Assembly: GCA_045598705.1 (NCBI GenBank)
Contig: JAZLMM010000046.1
Location: 1-64,000, forward strand
Length of the DNA stretch: 64,000 bases
Reading direction: 5' to 3'
Source: Scatonaster sp045598705
GTDB lineage: Bacteria > Bacillota > Clostridia > Saccharofermentanales > Saccharofermentanaceae
The notes below the pieces were generated by a model. It saw nothing but the letters and a program-made list of their open reading frames with translations. It made no database searches and was not told where the DNA came from. Position 1 is the first letter of the stretch, and each line of letters opens with the position of its first letter. Shown here piece after piece: positions 1-9,129 of the stretch. The translations under genes and the position numbers were made by a program.

Positions 1-114
1 AATTGCATATTAAACTTTATTATTTCGTTGATTATTGCGTATCCCGTGACGATTGTTTCATGTTGGTTGATTGATAAACTTAAATTTTTACGTACAATAT
101 TCGGACTTAAATAA
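1..114 (+). CDS. C-terminal end of a membrane protein, possibly an acyltransferase-3 family protein (partial)
   Basis: Frame 1 is open from the window edge to a TAA at 112-114 and encodes 37 residues. It reads as one hydrophobic membrane segment (residues about 4-23) followed by a short basic tail ending in FLRTIFGLK. A final helix plus a tail of the type 'L.K..FLR...G' is common at the C-terminus of membrane acyltransferases that modify surface polysaccharides, but 37 residues are too few for a firm call. The start and most of the gene lie outside the window. Confidence 0.4.
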   Translation, partial: NCILNFIISLIIAYPVTIVSCWLIDKLKFLRTIFGLK

Positions 115-118
115 ACCA

Positions 119-168
119 CGCATTGCGAAATGCTGATTTGCATGATGTACTAAAGAAAACGCAATGCG
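119..168 (+). terminator. Inverted repeat after the partial membrane gene
   Basis: CGCATTGCG at 119-127 and CGCAATGCG at 160-168 are perfect 9-bp inverted copies separated by 32 bases. They begin 5 bases after the TAA at 112-114. There is no U run after the right arm, so this may be a weak or factor-assisted terminator, or a remnant. Confidence 0.35.
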
Positions 169-194
169 AGGGAGAGATGTAATAGAATTCCTAG

Positions 195-476
195 GATTGT
201 GGGAAAAATTACATAATTCGGATGGCAATTCTGGATCTGTTGACGATCCTGCCGTTGCTATCAATCGTAAGCGGTAGTTTTAAGTTGTTCAAACTTGTGA
301 GACTGCTCCGTACTTTTCGAGCATTCCGTGTATTTAAGACAATCCGGTACTCAAAGAGTATCCGTACAGTCCTTAACGTGCTCAAAAAGCAGAAGGAATC
401 TCTCGTGGTTGTCTGCATGTTGACGATAGTATATGTACTGATAGCAGCATTGATTTTGAGACAACCCTTCTTTTGA
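195..476 (+). pseudogene. Remnant of a voltage-gated ion transporter (S3-S5 region only)
   Basis: The reading frame is open from just after a TAG at 192-194 to a TGA at 474-476. Residues from the ATG at 222 read like the end of S3 (AILDLLTILPLLS), an arginine/lysine-rich S4 (LVRLLRTFRAFRVFKTIRY) and the linker into S5 (KKQKESLVVVCMLTIVYVLIAAL) of bacterial six-helix potassium-channel-like ion transporters. The similarity stops in ILRQPFF, where intact homologues continue into the pore helix and selectivity filter. S1, S2, the pore and S6 are absent. The ATG lacks a good ribosome binding site and falls inside the S3 motif. I read this as a both-ends-truncated pseudogene, although a translated fragment cannot be excluded. 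Confidence 0.7.
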
Positions 477-500
477 AAATATGAAAGGATGCGGTACAGA

Positions 501-791
501 TTAGTTGTAAGATTTCTTCTTTTCCTCGATTGCATCTTGAGCGGCTTGTGCTTTCTTGAGCGCGTCGATTGCTCTGCGGTTTGGTAATTTATCAATATTC
601 AGGCGAATCTGGCAATTCGGACATACGATACAGCTGCTGGTGGTAATCTGTTGAACGGTTGTGGGAATGAACGCGCCACACTGAGGACACTTCATTCCGG
701 GTGCGCCCGTTCCATTCTGGGCTTGACCGCCGTTTGCTAATTCAAGAGTGGTTTCGTTCAGTTCAAATGCTTTATTCTCATTGTTTTCCAT
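501..791 (-). CDS. Small zinc-ribbon protein with a double-glycine-type leader
   Basis: The protein has 96 residues. I chose the ATG at 791 because GGAGGT sits 7 bases upstream; an ATG 12 codons further out has no such site. The N-terminus FELNETTLELANGG has the layout of a bacteriocin-type double-glycine leader: GG at -2/-1, Leu at -7 and -12, and a small hydrophobic residue at -4. Cleavage after GG would release about 74 residues. These contain a zinc ribbon (CPQCG near residue 36 and CPNC about 20 residues later, with an extra Cys at SSC), then a charged helix rich in Ala, Lys and Glu. The gene is divergent from the large surface-protein gene at 1012 and shares its upstream region. No peptidase-containing (C39) transporter is visible nearby, so leader processing is an inference. 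It could instead be a cytosolic zinc-ribbon protein with a fortuitous GG. Confidence 0.7.
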   Translation of the reverse strand: MENNENKAFELNETTLELANGGQAQNGTGAPGMKCPQCGAFIPTTVQQITTSSCIVCPNCQIRLNIDKLPNRRAIDALKKAQAAQDAIEEKKKSYN

Positions 792-854
792 GTTTCTTAC
801 CTCCGTAAAGATACTTACTAATCGCATTGATTAGCGTATGTTTCTATTTGTTAT

Positions 855-884
855 TTTATACGATGCAGATGTAAAAAGTGTTAA
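855..884 (-). promoter_or_regulatory. Promoter of the zinc-ribbon gene
   Basis: On the minus strand TTAACA (884-879) is followed after 18 bases by TATAAA (860-855), about 65 bases ahead of the start at 791. It is the only sigma-A-like pair I see in the divergent intergenic region facing this way. Confidence 0.5.
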
Positions 885-935
885 CAACCCATGTTAAAAA
901 AATTCTTTCGGTTTGCTCCATAGGCTGGAAATCTC

Positions 936-968
936 TTGACATCTATCTGTCTGTATTTTTCAATATAA
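936..968 (+). promoter_or_regulatory. Promoter of the surface-protein gene; copy A of a shared promoter block
   Basis: TTGACA at 936-941 is followed by a spacer containing TCTGTCTGTATTTTT and then CAATATAA at 961-968. The same elements in the same order (TTGACA, GTCTGTATTT, CAATATAA) occur at 43407-43438 ahead of the LytTR regulator. The spacing to the ATG at 1012 is about 43 bases, and AGGAG lies near 999. Confidence 0.55.
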
Positions 969-1011
969 GAGAATATAAGCGAAGAAGGGGACAGACACAG
1001 GAGAATGTAAG

Positions 1012-4000
1012 ATGAATCGTCTACTGACAGCGAAAAAAGTATGGCACTATTTCGTGATGCTTTTCCTGGTGGCGGGATGTCTGCTGTTCATGAACTCTAT
1101 CGCTTATGCCGTTTCAGCGAACCAGTATTACTATCACGTATTCCAAGATGCTTTCTTTTTTGAGGTTCCGATCGTGGATGGAAAGGGAATGTCTCTAGCA
1201 GAATTTCTAGAAGTGGAATCGGATAGTGACGCACTGATCTTCTCAGACTTCGATCAGAAATATTACGTCTTGTCGCGCGGTACTGCGGCGGGTTACAAAG
1301 GTCCGACATCGCAGTATGTTAAAGCAGGCGAAGCGTATTTCCCTGGCGAAGAGCTGAGCATTGGCAGGGTCTCCGATACAATTGTTGGACTAACATGTAG
1401 CCCGACGAATATGCCACTCAGCGCACTCCATTTCGAGGAAGACGGTGGAAAAGTCTACATCTATTTCAGGTTCAGCAATTCGAAGCAATATAGCGCAAGA
1501 CATTATCTGAATATCAAAGAAGACGGAACGCTGGAACTGCATGTGTCGGACAAGACCGCGTGGACCGTTGAGCAGCAGTCAAGAGGAAACAGATATCTCC
1601 GTTTTCTTGACTCGGGGAATCGATATTATCTTGCCATTACGGATCAAGGCCTGACCATCGTTGCGAAGGACTCGGCGCCTCATGACGGATATCTATATGT
1701 CCATGCTTATCATGCGGCGGCGACAGACAGCTACCTGTGCTATCACACCGGAGAAGATTACATATATGAACCATATTCAGAGAACCGTCGTAATACAGAT
1801 CTAAATGACGCGGAAGTACTTGGTTGGTCGGAGAAGAGTACGATTGGGCCAAAATGGTATTACGGTTCCACGAATTTCCTTCCCTCTCTGATATCCAGTC
1901 TGAAAGGCATGAAGAATGAATGTATCCATCTCTATCCAATCTATGGGGGGACACTGCATTTCACAATCGTGAATACGGATGGAGAAACTGTGAAGACAGT
2001 TTCGAGCACCTATTGTCCGCCAGTGGGTGATGACCAGCATAACTTCAGCGACGGCCTGCGCATGGCGGAGAACTGCTGGGCGACCTTTGATATGCCTACA
2101 GTCAACAAGGCGGGTGGAAAGATCCTCACGGTATCGGAAGCATACTTCTGCACAGATAACCGATATGCGGAGAAGAACGATGCCATAGATACCGGTAAGT
2201 ACAGTCTGTCGATCCTTAACGAAGGACAGACTTTGCTTGTCAGCAGCATACCGATAAACACCGATGTATATCTGAAGATCATTGTGAAAGAAGAGGCAGC
2301 GGAAGTTGTATATAACGGTGATGCGACTGCATACGTGGAGAACGGATTTAATCCTGATATACCTTCGAAGAAATCCTTGACCGCAAATGGTACATCTTTC
2401 ATCAAAATGAAATGTACGCCACCTGTCATCATTCCTGATTTTGGCAATGAAGATACAGCGAACTATGATTATGACGTCTATTGGTATCTCGATGATGGAG
2501 ATGAGACATCCTTGATTGCCAGTGGCTCTTACCATAATTGCATTGGAGAAGACAACATCCTATACGGAAGATTACCGGACGTGATGTTCGATACTGATGC
2601 AAAGGTCTGGGCTGTTATCAAGAGAACGAATACGGAAACCGGTAAATTTGCCATGATTGAATCGGATCATCTTTCGATTTCAATCAAGAAATTCCATGCT
2701 GAACTCATTGACGTGGATACTTCTTCCGCATTGACTTCTGACAAGTTGTTTGTGACTGCACCGAAGAACAGTCAATGCTGGGTCAGCGTGAACGGTGGTA
2801 TGAAGCAGAAACTTGATTCTTCGAACTCCTTTGAACCAGATGGCCAAACTGGTGGTACCACGCTTACGTTTCAGACATACGGATTCTGTTACAAGGTAAC
2901 CGAGAACGGGACATATATATTTGAAGTTCGAGATGGTTCATCAGAATTCTGCGCCACCCAATCGATGACGGTCACTTATAGAAATATCCGCCCTTCCTAT
3001 ACGGTAAAATTCGATATGAACGGACATGGAGAGGGAATCGCGGCACAGACAATTATGAGTGGGACAGTTGTGACAGAACCGGAGAAGCCTTCGGAAGAGG
3101 GATGGGATTTCGGTGGCTGGTATATCGATGCAGGCTGTGAATATGCTTGGGATTTTGACGAGAATACGGTGAATTCGGAACTTACGCTGTATGCTGGATG
3201 GACCGAACATATCTGCTCGAACCCAACTTCTGTAAGTGGTGAGATGGCATCCTGCACCGAGGACGGATATAAAGACTGTTACCAGTGTAGTTGTGGCAGA
3301 TACTATGAAGACGCTGATTGTGTGACACTCATCGATGACTACGCTATATGGAAGAACGGCGCCGGTAAGCTTCCGGCGGGACACACCTATGGTGAACCGG
3401 TATATACATGGAATAATGCGGAATGCACCGCAGTACGCATTTGCTCCGTCTGCACAGAGAGTACGACAGGTCACAGCGAGACCGAGACTGTGACCGGAAC
3501 CTATGTGAAGGATAGCGATGCTACATGTATTGAGGCGGAGAAGGGGCATTATTCGGCAGCGTTTACGAACACCGCCTTTACCGCACAGCAGACAACGGAG
3601 AATACTGCAATCAACGGTCATCCACTCGGACACGATTTCAATGGTGAATATAAGAATAACGGTGACGGCACCCACTCCCGCAAGTGTACTTGCTGTGATG
3701 AGTATGGTGAAGCGGTACAACACAGTTACAAGGATTTTGTATGCGTCTGCGGCGACGAGGATTTGACGAGCGTCAAGGAACAGGCTATCGCGGAGATTGG
3801 CGCAGCCATGACCGATGCCAATACAGATTGTGCAGAAGATGCGATTGCAGCCATCAAGAATGCAGTTTCTGTTGATGAAGTGAATACGCTCAAGGAACAG
3901 GCGCTTGACGATATGGCAGCTGCTGATGAAGAGAATCTTGCTAAAACGAAGGAAGCTGCCAAAGAAGCAATCCTTGCCGAACAGGGTGATGATACTTCCG

Positions 4001-4797
4001 AGTCTGTAGTAAAGGCTACCGAAGATGCAATTGCCGCTATCGTTACTGCGACGAACATTGATGAGGTCAATGTAGCAAAACAAGCCGGAATAGAAGCAAT
4101 TCGAGATGCGAAGGCAGGCAATGTACCGCTCCCTCCTGTGCAATACATCATGCTTAACGGTACCGACAGCTCATGGACAAAGGGTGGCACGACAGGTCTC
4201 CTATTTAGATCCGATGCTCCTTTTGCCAAGTTCGATAGTGTTCAAGTCGATGGTGACACCATTGCGTCAACCAATTATATCGCTGAAGAAGGTTCCACCA
4301 AGATCACGCTTACTCCAGCATATTTGGGAACATTGAGTATTGGCAGACACTCCATCAAGATCGTTTCCATTGACGGAAGTGTTTCAACGTTCTTTACTGT
4401 AAAATTACCTACACTTCCTGCTACTCACACTGTAAGCTTTGTGATGGGTGGACATGGTACGGCGCCTGCGGATCAGCGCATAATAAACGGGAATACGGCA
4501 TCGAAGCCTGCTGATCCTACGGCAGAAGGATGGGTGTTCAGCGGCTGGTACGTAGATGCACGCTTCTCGACTAAGTTTAATTTCAACGCTGCCATCACCT
4601 CTAATACGAAAGTTTATGCAAAATGGACGAAAGACGCTACCGATCCGACAGATCCCATCGATCCTATTGATCCTGTCGATCCGAAGACCGGCGACGATAG
4701 CCATGCGTTCCCGTGGATCATCCTCTTGTTAGTAAGCGGCGGTGCACTGATCGGAACGATGGTATATGACAAGAAGAGCAAATATCATGTGATGTGA
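1012..4797 (+). CDS. Large secreted cell-wall-anchored protein with InlB-type repeats and a PKTG sorting signal
   Basis: The protein has 1261 residues and is predicted to be exported and anchored to the wall. It starts with a signal peptide (cleavage likely after AYA, residue 33). Residues about 34-660 form an unrecognised, probably beta-rich region. Two InlB B-repeat (Listeria-Bacteroides) units, each ending in a 'GW' strand (YAGW, YAKW), lie at about 663-731 and 1140-1207. Between them are a Cys-rich CxxC module region (about 733-918), an Ala/Glu-rich helical region with internal repetition (about 919-1037) and an Ig-like segment (about 1043-1132). The C-terminus has a Asp-Pro repeat linker, PKTGDD, a hydrophobic stretch and a basic tail, which is a sortase signal. 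The class B sortase at 42207 is a candidate partner. AGGAG precedes the ATG by about 10 bases. The biological role (adhesion, binding) is inferred only from the architecture. Confidence 0.8.
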   Translation: MNRLLTAKKVWHYFVMLFLVAGCLLFMNSIAYAVSANQYYYHVFQDAFFFEVPIVDGKGMSLAEFLEVESDSDALIFSDFDQKYYVLSRGTAAGYKGPTSQYVKAGEAYFPGEELSIGRVSDTIVGLTCSPTNMPLSALHFEEDGGKVYIYFRFSNSKQYSARHYLNIKEDGTLELHVSDKTAWTVEQQSRGNRYLRFLDSGNRYYLAITDQGLTIVAKDSAPHDGYLYVHAYHAAATDSYLCYHTGEDYIYEPYSENRRNTDLNDAEVLGWSEKSTIGPKWYYGSTNFLPSLISSLKGMKNECIHLYPIYGGTLHFTIVNTDGETVKTVSSTYCPPVGDDQHNFSDGLRMAENCWATFDMPTVNKAGGKILTVSEAYFCTDNRYAEKNDAIDTGKYSLSILNEGQTLLVSSIPINTDVYLKIIVKEEAAEVVYNGDATAYVENGFNPDIPSKKSLTANGTSFIKMKCTPPVIIPDFGNEDTANYDYDVYWYLDDGDETSLIASGSYHNCIGEDNILYGRLPDVMFDTDAKVWAVIKRTNTETGKFAMIESDHLSISIKKFHAELIDVDTSSALTSDKLFVTAPKNSQCWVSVNGGMKQKLDSSNSFEPDGQTGGTTLTFQTYGFCYKVTENGTYIFEVRDGSSEFCATQSMTVTYRNIRPSYTVKFDMNGHGEGIAAQTIMSGTVVTEPEKPSEEGWDFGGWYIDAGCEYAWDFDENTVNSELTLYAGWTEHICSNPTSVSGEMASCTEDGYKDCYQCSCGRYYEDADCVTLIDDYAIWKNGAGKLPAGHTYGEPVYTWNNAECTAVRICSVCTESTTGHSETETVTGTYVKDSDATCIEAEKGHYSAAFTNTAFTAQQTTENTAINGHPLGHDFNGEYKNNGDGTHSRKCTCCDEYGEAVQHSYKDFVCVCGDEDLTSVKEQAIAEIGAAMTDANTDCAEDAIAAIKNAVSVDEVNTLKEQALDDMAAADEENLAKTKEAAKEAILAEQGDDTSESVVKATEDAIAAIVTATNIDEVNVAKQAGIEAIRDAKAGNVPLPPVQYIMLNGTDSSWTKGGTTGLLFRSDAPFAKFDSVQVDGDTIASTNYIAEEGSTKITLTPAYLGTLSIGRHSIKIVSIDGSVSTFFTVKLPTLPATHTVSFVMGGHGTAPADQRIINGNTASKPADPTAEGWVFSGWYVDARFSTKFNFNAAITSNTKVYAKWTKDATDPTDPIDPIDPVDPKTGDDSHAFPWIILLLVSGGALIGTMVYDKKSKYHVM

Positions 4798-4864
4798 GAT
4801 ATACGGTATCGAAAGAGTACATAAAACACAGGGAATTTCGCAAATAAGGAAAGAGGTCGGTTAC

Positions 4865-6583
4865 ATGAAACTGGTTCTAGAATATCTGCGTCGGCACTTG
4901 AAGATTTTCTTGGTGTCGACGATTTTTCTGACTCTGGAAGCTTTTGCTGACCTACTACAACCTACCTTCATGTCGCTGATCGTAGATGAAGGTATTCAGA
5001 ATGTGGAGATAAGGACGATCTTAAAGTATGGCCTCATTATGCTGGCGATTGCCTTGGTCGGTGCTTGTTCCGCTGTGATGAGAAATCATTTTGCCAGCCG
5101 GACATCTCAGACCGTGGGCAAAGAACTCCGTCACGATATGTATGCCAAGATTCAGTCTTTGTCGCAAGAGAACATCGACACGTTATCGCCGGCTTCTCTG
5201 ATTACCCGCATTACCAATGACGTGAATCAGATCCAGGAATTCATCAACAGTCTGATGCGTATGATGATCAAGGCGCCAATTACTTGTATCGGTGCAATCG
5301 TGCTCATTATTGTGCAGACACCGAAACAGGCACCGATCATGTTGGCCATTATCGTGATTGCATCGGTACTGATCTACTGCAATATTCGTATCGGTTATCC
5401 GAGGTTCGGCATCGTGCAGAAGGCACTGGATAAGCTCAACGGCGTGACACGCGAATTCTTATCTGCAGTACGTGTGGTAAAGGCTTTCCGTGCGGAGGAC
5501 GAAGAGGTTACGAAGTTCAACGCAACTTCTGAGGAATTGGCTCAGGCGAATACATCTGCCCTACAGGTCATGGCCATCTTCGCGCCACTGATCAACCTCA
5601 GTGTGAACTTCGGTATTGTGATCCTGCTTTGGATCTCGAACGGTCAGGACCAAGCGCATATCGGACGACTTATGGCCTCCGTAAATTATATGACACAGGT
5701 GCTCTTTGCGGTGACCATGATCTCCAATATCATCAACACAGCGGTACGTGCCATGGCATCTTCCGAACGTATTTCGGAAGTTTTTAACGAGATTCCGGCT
5801 CAACAGGAGCCATCGGAGAATGACCCGGAGGCGCGTCCGGAAATTACGGGACAGATTTCTTTCGAAGATGTCTCCTTTAGTTACCGAAATGCGGGAAACG
5901 AAGCGCTTACCCACGTATCTTTCGATGTGAAACCGGGAGAGACCATCGGCATTATCGGCCCGACTGGTTCCGGCAAATCTACGCTGGTGAATCTGATTCC
6001 TAGGATGTACGATGCTTCTGAAGGACGAATCACATTGGATGGACACGACGTGACGAAAATCGTGGGGAAACACTTACGAGATGCCATTGCGGTGGTACCG
6101 CAGAAAGCGTTACTTTTTACTGGATCCATCCAGGATAATCTTCGATGGGGACGAAAAGACGCGACAGAAGAAGAGATCATCACGGCCGCCAAGACGGCCT
6201 GTGCGGATGAATTCATCCGTGATACCGAGAATGGATACGAGACTACACTGGGACAAGGTGGCGTGAATCTTTCCGGTGGCCAGAAGCAGCGACTGTCTCT
6301 TGCCCGTGCACTGATTCGTCGACCGAAGATCCTGATCCTCGATGACTGCACCAGTGCCTTGGATGCACAGACCGAAGCCTCGGTACTACAAGGACTTCGA
6401 AATATCGGAAACGGCGTAACGGTACTGCTGATCAGTCAGCGAATCTCAGCCGTCATGCGGGCTGACCGGATCCTGTGTCTAGATAATGCCATGGTGCAGG
6501 GCGTGGGTACGCACGATGAACTGATGCAGAATTGCAAGACCTATAAGGAAATCTACGATTCTCAGATTGGAGGTGAGAAGTAA
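4865..6583 (+). CDS. ABC exporter half-transporter, degenerate-ATPase-site subunit
   Basis: The 572-residue protein has an N-terminal six-helix exporter membrane domain (about 1-310) fused to an ATPase domain. The nucleotide-binding motifs are Walker A GPTGSGKST (about 365), signature LSGGQ (about 469), Walker B ILILDD (about 488) and switch ISQR (about 524). Two catalytic positions are changed: the residue after Walker B is Asp instead of Glu, and the switch His is Gln. This is the known pattern of the subunit carrying the degenerate site in heterodimeric exporters such as TM287/288. The next gene starts immediately after its stop codon and supplies the canonical residues. Substrate unknown; drugs, lipids or peptides are all possible. 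It lacks a C39 peptidase domain. Confidence 0.92.
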   Translation: MKLVLEYLRRHLKIFLVSTIFLTLEAFADLLQPTFMSLIVDEGIQNVEIRTILKYGLIMLAIALVGACSAVMRNHFASRTSQTVGKELRHDMYAKIQSLSQENIDTLSPASLITRITNDVNQIQEFINSLMRMMIKAPITCIGAIVLIIVQTPKQAPIMLAIIVIASVLIYCNIRIGYPRFGIVQKALDKLNGVTREFLSAVRVVKAFRAEDEEVTKFNATSEELAQANTSALQVMAIFAPLINLSVNFGIVILLWISNGQDQAHIGRLMASVNYMTQVLFAVTMISNIINTAVRAMASSERISEVFNEIPAQQEPSENDPEARPEITGQISFEDVSFSYRNAGNEALTHVSFDVKPGETIGIIGPTGSGKSTLVNLIPRMYDASEGRITLDGHDVTKIVGKHLRDAIAVVPQKALLFTGSIQDNLRWGRKDATEEEIITAAKTACADEFIRDTENGYETTLGQGGVNLSGGQKQRLSLARALIRRPKILILDDCTSALDAQTEASVLQGLRNIGNGVTVLLISQRISAVMRADRILCLDNAMVQGVGTHDELMQNCKTYKEIYDSQIGGEK

Positions 6584-8401
6584 ATGTCTTCCAATCGAAA
6601 TACATCTGTACCTCCACAAAACTTGAATGGCATCAGCCGACCGGGCCGAATGGGTGCCAATGTGGTGAAGCCGAAAGACCTGAAGGGTACGTTGATCCGG
6701 CTTTGGAACTTGACGCGCGGACATCGAAATGGACTGGGATTCATCCTCCTTCTTTCTGCGTTGGCTTCCGCGGCATCGATCATTTCACCGTATCTGACTG
6801 GTAAGATCGTCACGACCATCAAGGACGGATCGCCGGTCGGGACGCTTCTGATCTTCCTCATCCTCCTCTATGTCTCTGAGTGGCTGATTAAGTTCTTGCA
6901 GAGCTTCTTCATGGCGCGGATCAGTCAACGGATCATTCATCATATTCGAAGCACGCTGTTCGATAAGATCAAGAATCTGCCGTTGTCTTTCTTCGACCGT
7001 CATCAACATGGCGAACTCATGAGCCGTCTGACAAATGATATCGACAACATCAGTACGACCATCTCGAACTCTCTGACATTGCTTCTGACCTATAGTTTCA
7101 CGATCTTAGGTATCCTTACCATGATGCTCATCCTAAGTCCGGTGCTGACGATGGTGATCCTGGTCAGCGTGGTGCTGATCTTTATTCTGACCAAAGTGGT
7201 CACCGCACATACCAAGAAGCTCTTCTCGGCGCAACAACGTGAACTCGGTGTGCTGAACGGACAGATTGAAGAGGGCATCTCGGGATTAAGTGTCGTGAAG
7301 GCATTCTGTCGTGAGGAAGATATGCAGACTGATTTTGACAGGAAGAACGAGCGACTTTGTTACGTATCCATCAAGGCCATGATTTGGTCCGGATACCTGA
7401 TGCCGCTCATGAACGTGATCAACAACCTTTGCTATCTCATGATCGCCGTCATCAGCGGTGTGCTGTTCGTAAAGGGATACATTACGGATATTGGTCTAAT
7501 TACCAGTTTCCTGCTGTATTCACGCCAGTTTACACGACCTTTCGTTGAGATTGCGAATATCTACAATAACTTCCAGACCGCTGTGGCGGGTGCCGAGCGT
7601 GTATTCGAGATTTTCGACGAGGCAGAAGAACCAGCCGACCGTCCGGACGCCAAGTCGGTGACGGCACCAAAGGGTGACATTGAGTTCCAGTCCGTGAAGT
7701 TCGGCTACACGGAAGAGAAGACTGTACTTGAAGATATCACGCTGAAGATACCGGCGGGCACGCAGGTAGCCATCGTCGGACCAACGGGTTCAGGAAAGAC
7801 CACGATCATTAACCTGCTGACTCGATTCTACGATGTCAACGATGGTGCGATTCTATTAGATGGTGTCGATCTGCGAGACTATAAGCTTGGTGATCTACGA
7901 GATTCCTTCGGTGTAGTTTTACAGGATACGTCACTCTTTGCGATATCCGTGCGGGATAATATCAGTTACGGTCACGAGGAAGCAACACTGGAGGAGATTG
8001 TGGCGGCGGCCAAGGCAGCCGGTGCAGACAGCTTTATCCGGCGCCTTCCAGATGGATACGATACGATTCTGGAACAGGGCGGAAGCGAACTCTCCCAAGG
8101 TGAACGCCAGCTCCTGACGATTGCCCGAGCGGTCTTGACCAATGCCCCAATCATGATCTTGGATGAGGCAACCAGCTCCGTGGATACAGTGACCGAACAG
8201 AAGATTCGTCGAGCAATGCTGAAGATCTGCGAACATCGCACATCCTTCATTATTGCACACCGTCTATCGACCATTCGAGATTCAGATATCATCATTCTGA
8301 TTGAGGACGGAAGAATCGCGGAGCAGGGAAATCACCAAGAACTTCTGGCGTTGGACGGCAAATACGCACAGATGTATAAGACGCAGATGGGCATGGCCTA
8401 A
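6584..8401 (+). CDS. ABC exporter half-transporter, catalytic subunit
   Basis: The 605-residue protein has a six-helix exporter domain (about 45-330) and an ATPase domain with Walker A GPTGSGKTT (about 398), signature LSQGE (about 500), Walker B IMILDEATS (about 524, catalytic Glu present) and switch His in IAHRLST (about 558). The signature is LSQGE rather than LSGGQ. It would pair with the altered Walker B and switch of the partner, so the complex has one full and one degenerate ATP site. The ATG follows the stop of the preceding gene directly, with GGAGGTG just upstream inside that gene, which points to translational coupling. It is followed within 70 bases by a two-component system that may control it. 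Confidence 0.92.
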   Translation: MSSNRNTSVPPQNLNGISRPGRMGANVVKPKDLKGTLIRLWNLTRGHRNGLGFILLLSALASAASIISPYLTGKIVTTIKDGSPVGTLLIFLILLYVSEWLIKFLQSFFMARISQRIIHHIRSTLFDKIKNLPLSFFDRHQHGELMSRLTNDIDNISTTISNSLTLLLTYSFTILGILTMMLILSPVLTMVILVSVVLIFILTKVVTAHTKKLFSAQQRELGVLNGQIEEGISGLSVVKAFCREEDMQTDFDRKNERLCYVSIKAMIWSGYLMPLMNVINNLCYLMIAVISGVLFVKGYITDIGLITSFLLYSRQFTRPFVEIANIYNNFQTAVAGAERVFEIFDEAEEPADRPDAKSVTAPKGDIEFQSVKFGYTEEKTVLEDITLKIPAGTQVAIVGPTGSGKTTIINLLTRFYDVNDGAILLDGVDLRDYKLGDLRDSFGVVLQDTSLFAISVRDNISYGHEEATLEEIVAAAKAAGADSFIRRLPDGYDTILEQGGSELSQGERQLLTIARAVLTNAPIMILDEATSSVDTVTEQKIRRAMLKICEHRTSFIIAHRLSTIRDSDIIILIEDGRIAEQGNHQELLALDGKYAQMYKTQMGMA

Positions 8402-8466
8402 CACGTTATAATGAAGTAAGATGAGAAGTACAAATGAATTCCAATCAAACGAAGAGGAGAGGCGTG

Positions 8467-9129
8467 ATGCTGGATATCATTATTGTCGAAGATAATCCGG
8501 AGATTGCCGGGCTGTTATGTGATTTCTTGCGTAAGGAGTCCTATGCCGTCAGTGTAGCGGATTCGGGTGAGAAAGCGCTAGAACTATTTGAGAAGTACGG
8601 TGCGAAACTAATCATCCTTGATATCAGCCTTCCGGGTGCGGATGGTTTTGCCGTATGCTCGAAGATCCGCGAGAATTCCAATGCCCATATTATGATCGCG
8701 AGTGCGCGGACGGGAAAAGAGAATATGCTCAAAGGTCTAGGACTCGGTGCCGATGACTATATTGAGAAACCTTATGATATGGACGTGTTGATCGCCAAGA
8801 TCAAAGGCGTGTTTACGCGAAAATATGCGGTCAATGAGATGACCTGCGGGGACATCAAGATCAATACCGTGACCCACTCGGTGATGGTGGGCGATCGAAG
8901 TATCGAGACGACCATGAAGGAATTTGAATTACTCAAATTCATGATGGAGAATCAAGGCATGACGTTACGGAAAGAGTACCTATTTTCGACCATCTGGGGT
9001 TCGGACAGTGATTCGGAGATCCAGACGTTGACCGTACATATTAAGTGGCTTCGCGAGAAGATCGAAGAAGATCCGAAACATCCGAAGCATATCTTAACAG
9101 AGTGGGGAGTGGGGTACCGATTTGAGTAA
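8467..9129 (+). CDS. OmpR/PhoB-family response regulator
   Basis: This 220-residue cytoplasmic transcription factor has a receiver domain (about 1-115) with the acidic pair ED near residue 8, phospho-acceptor Asp in LIILDISLPG (about 52) and the conserved Lys in EKPYD (about 102), followed by a winged-helix DNA-binding domain (about 125-220). I chose the ATG at 8467 because GAGGAGAGG lies just upstream and the protein then begins MLDIIIVEDN. An in-frame ATG at 8434 would add 11 atypical residues. It overlaps the kinase gene by 8 bases. A likely target is the direct repeat at 10444-10460 ahead of the following ABC genes. Confidence 0.93.
   Translation: MLDIIIVEDNPEIAGLLCDFLRKESYAVSVADSGEKALELFEKYGAKLIILDISLPGADGFAVCSKIRENSNAHIMIASARTGKENMLKGLGLGADDYIEKPYDMDVLIAKIKGVFTRKYAVNEMTCGDIKINTVTHSVMVGDRSIETTMKEFELLKFMMENQGMTLRKEYLFSTIWGSDSDSEIQTLTVHIKWLREKIEEDPKHPKHILTEWGVGYRFE

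Noticed and set aside
4865..8401. The ABC exporter pair as the exporter of the GG-leader zinc-ribbon peptide.
   Set aside because: Neither subunit has an N-terminal C39 peptidase domain, and the heterodimer looks like a multidrug or lipid exporter; proximity alone is weak evidence.
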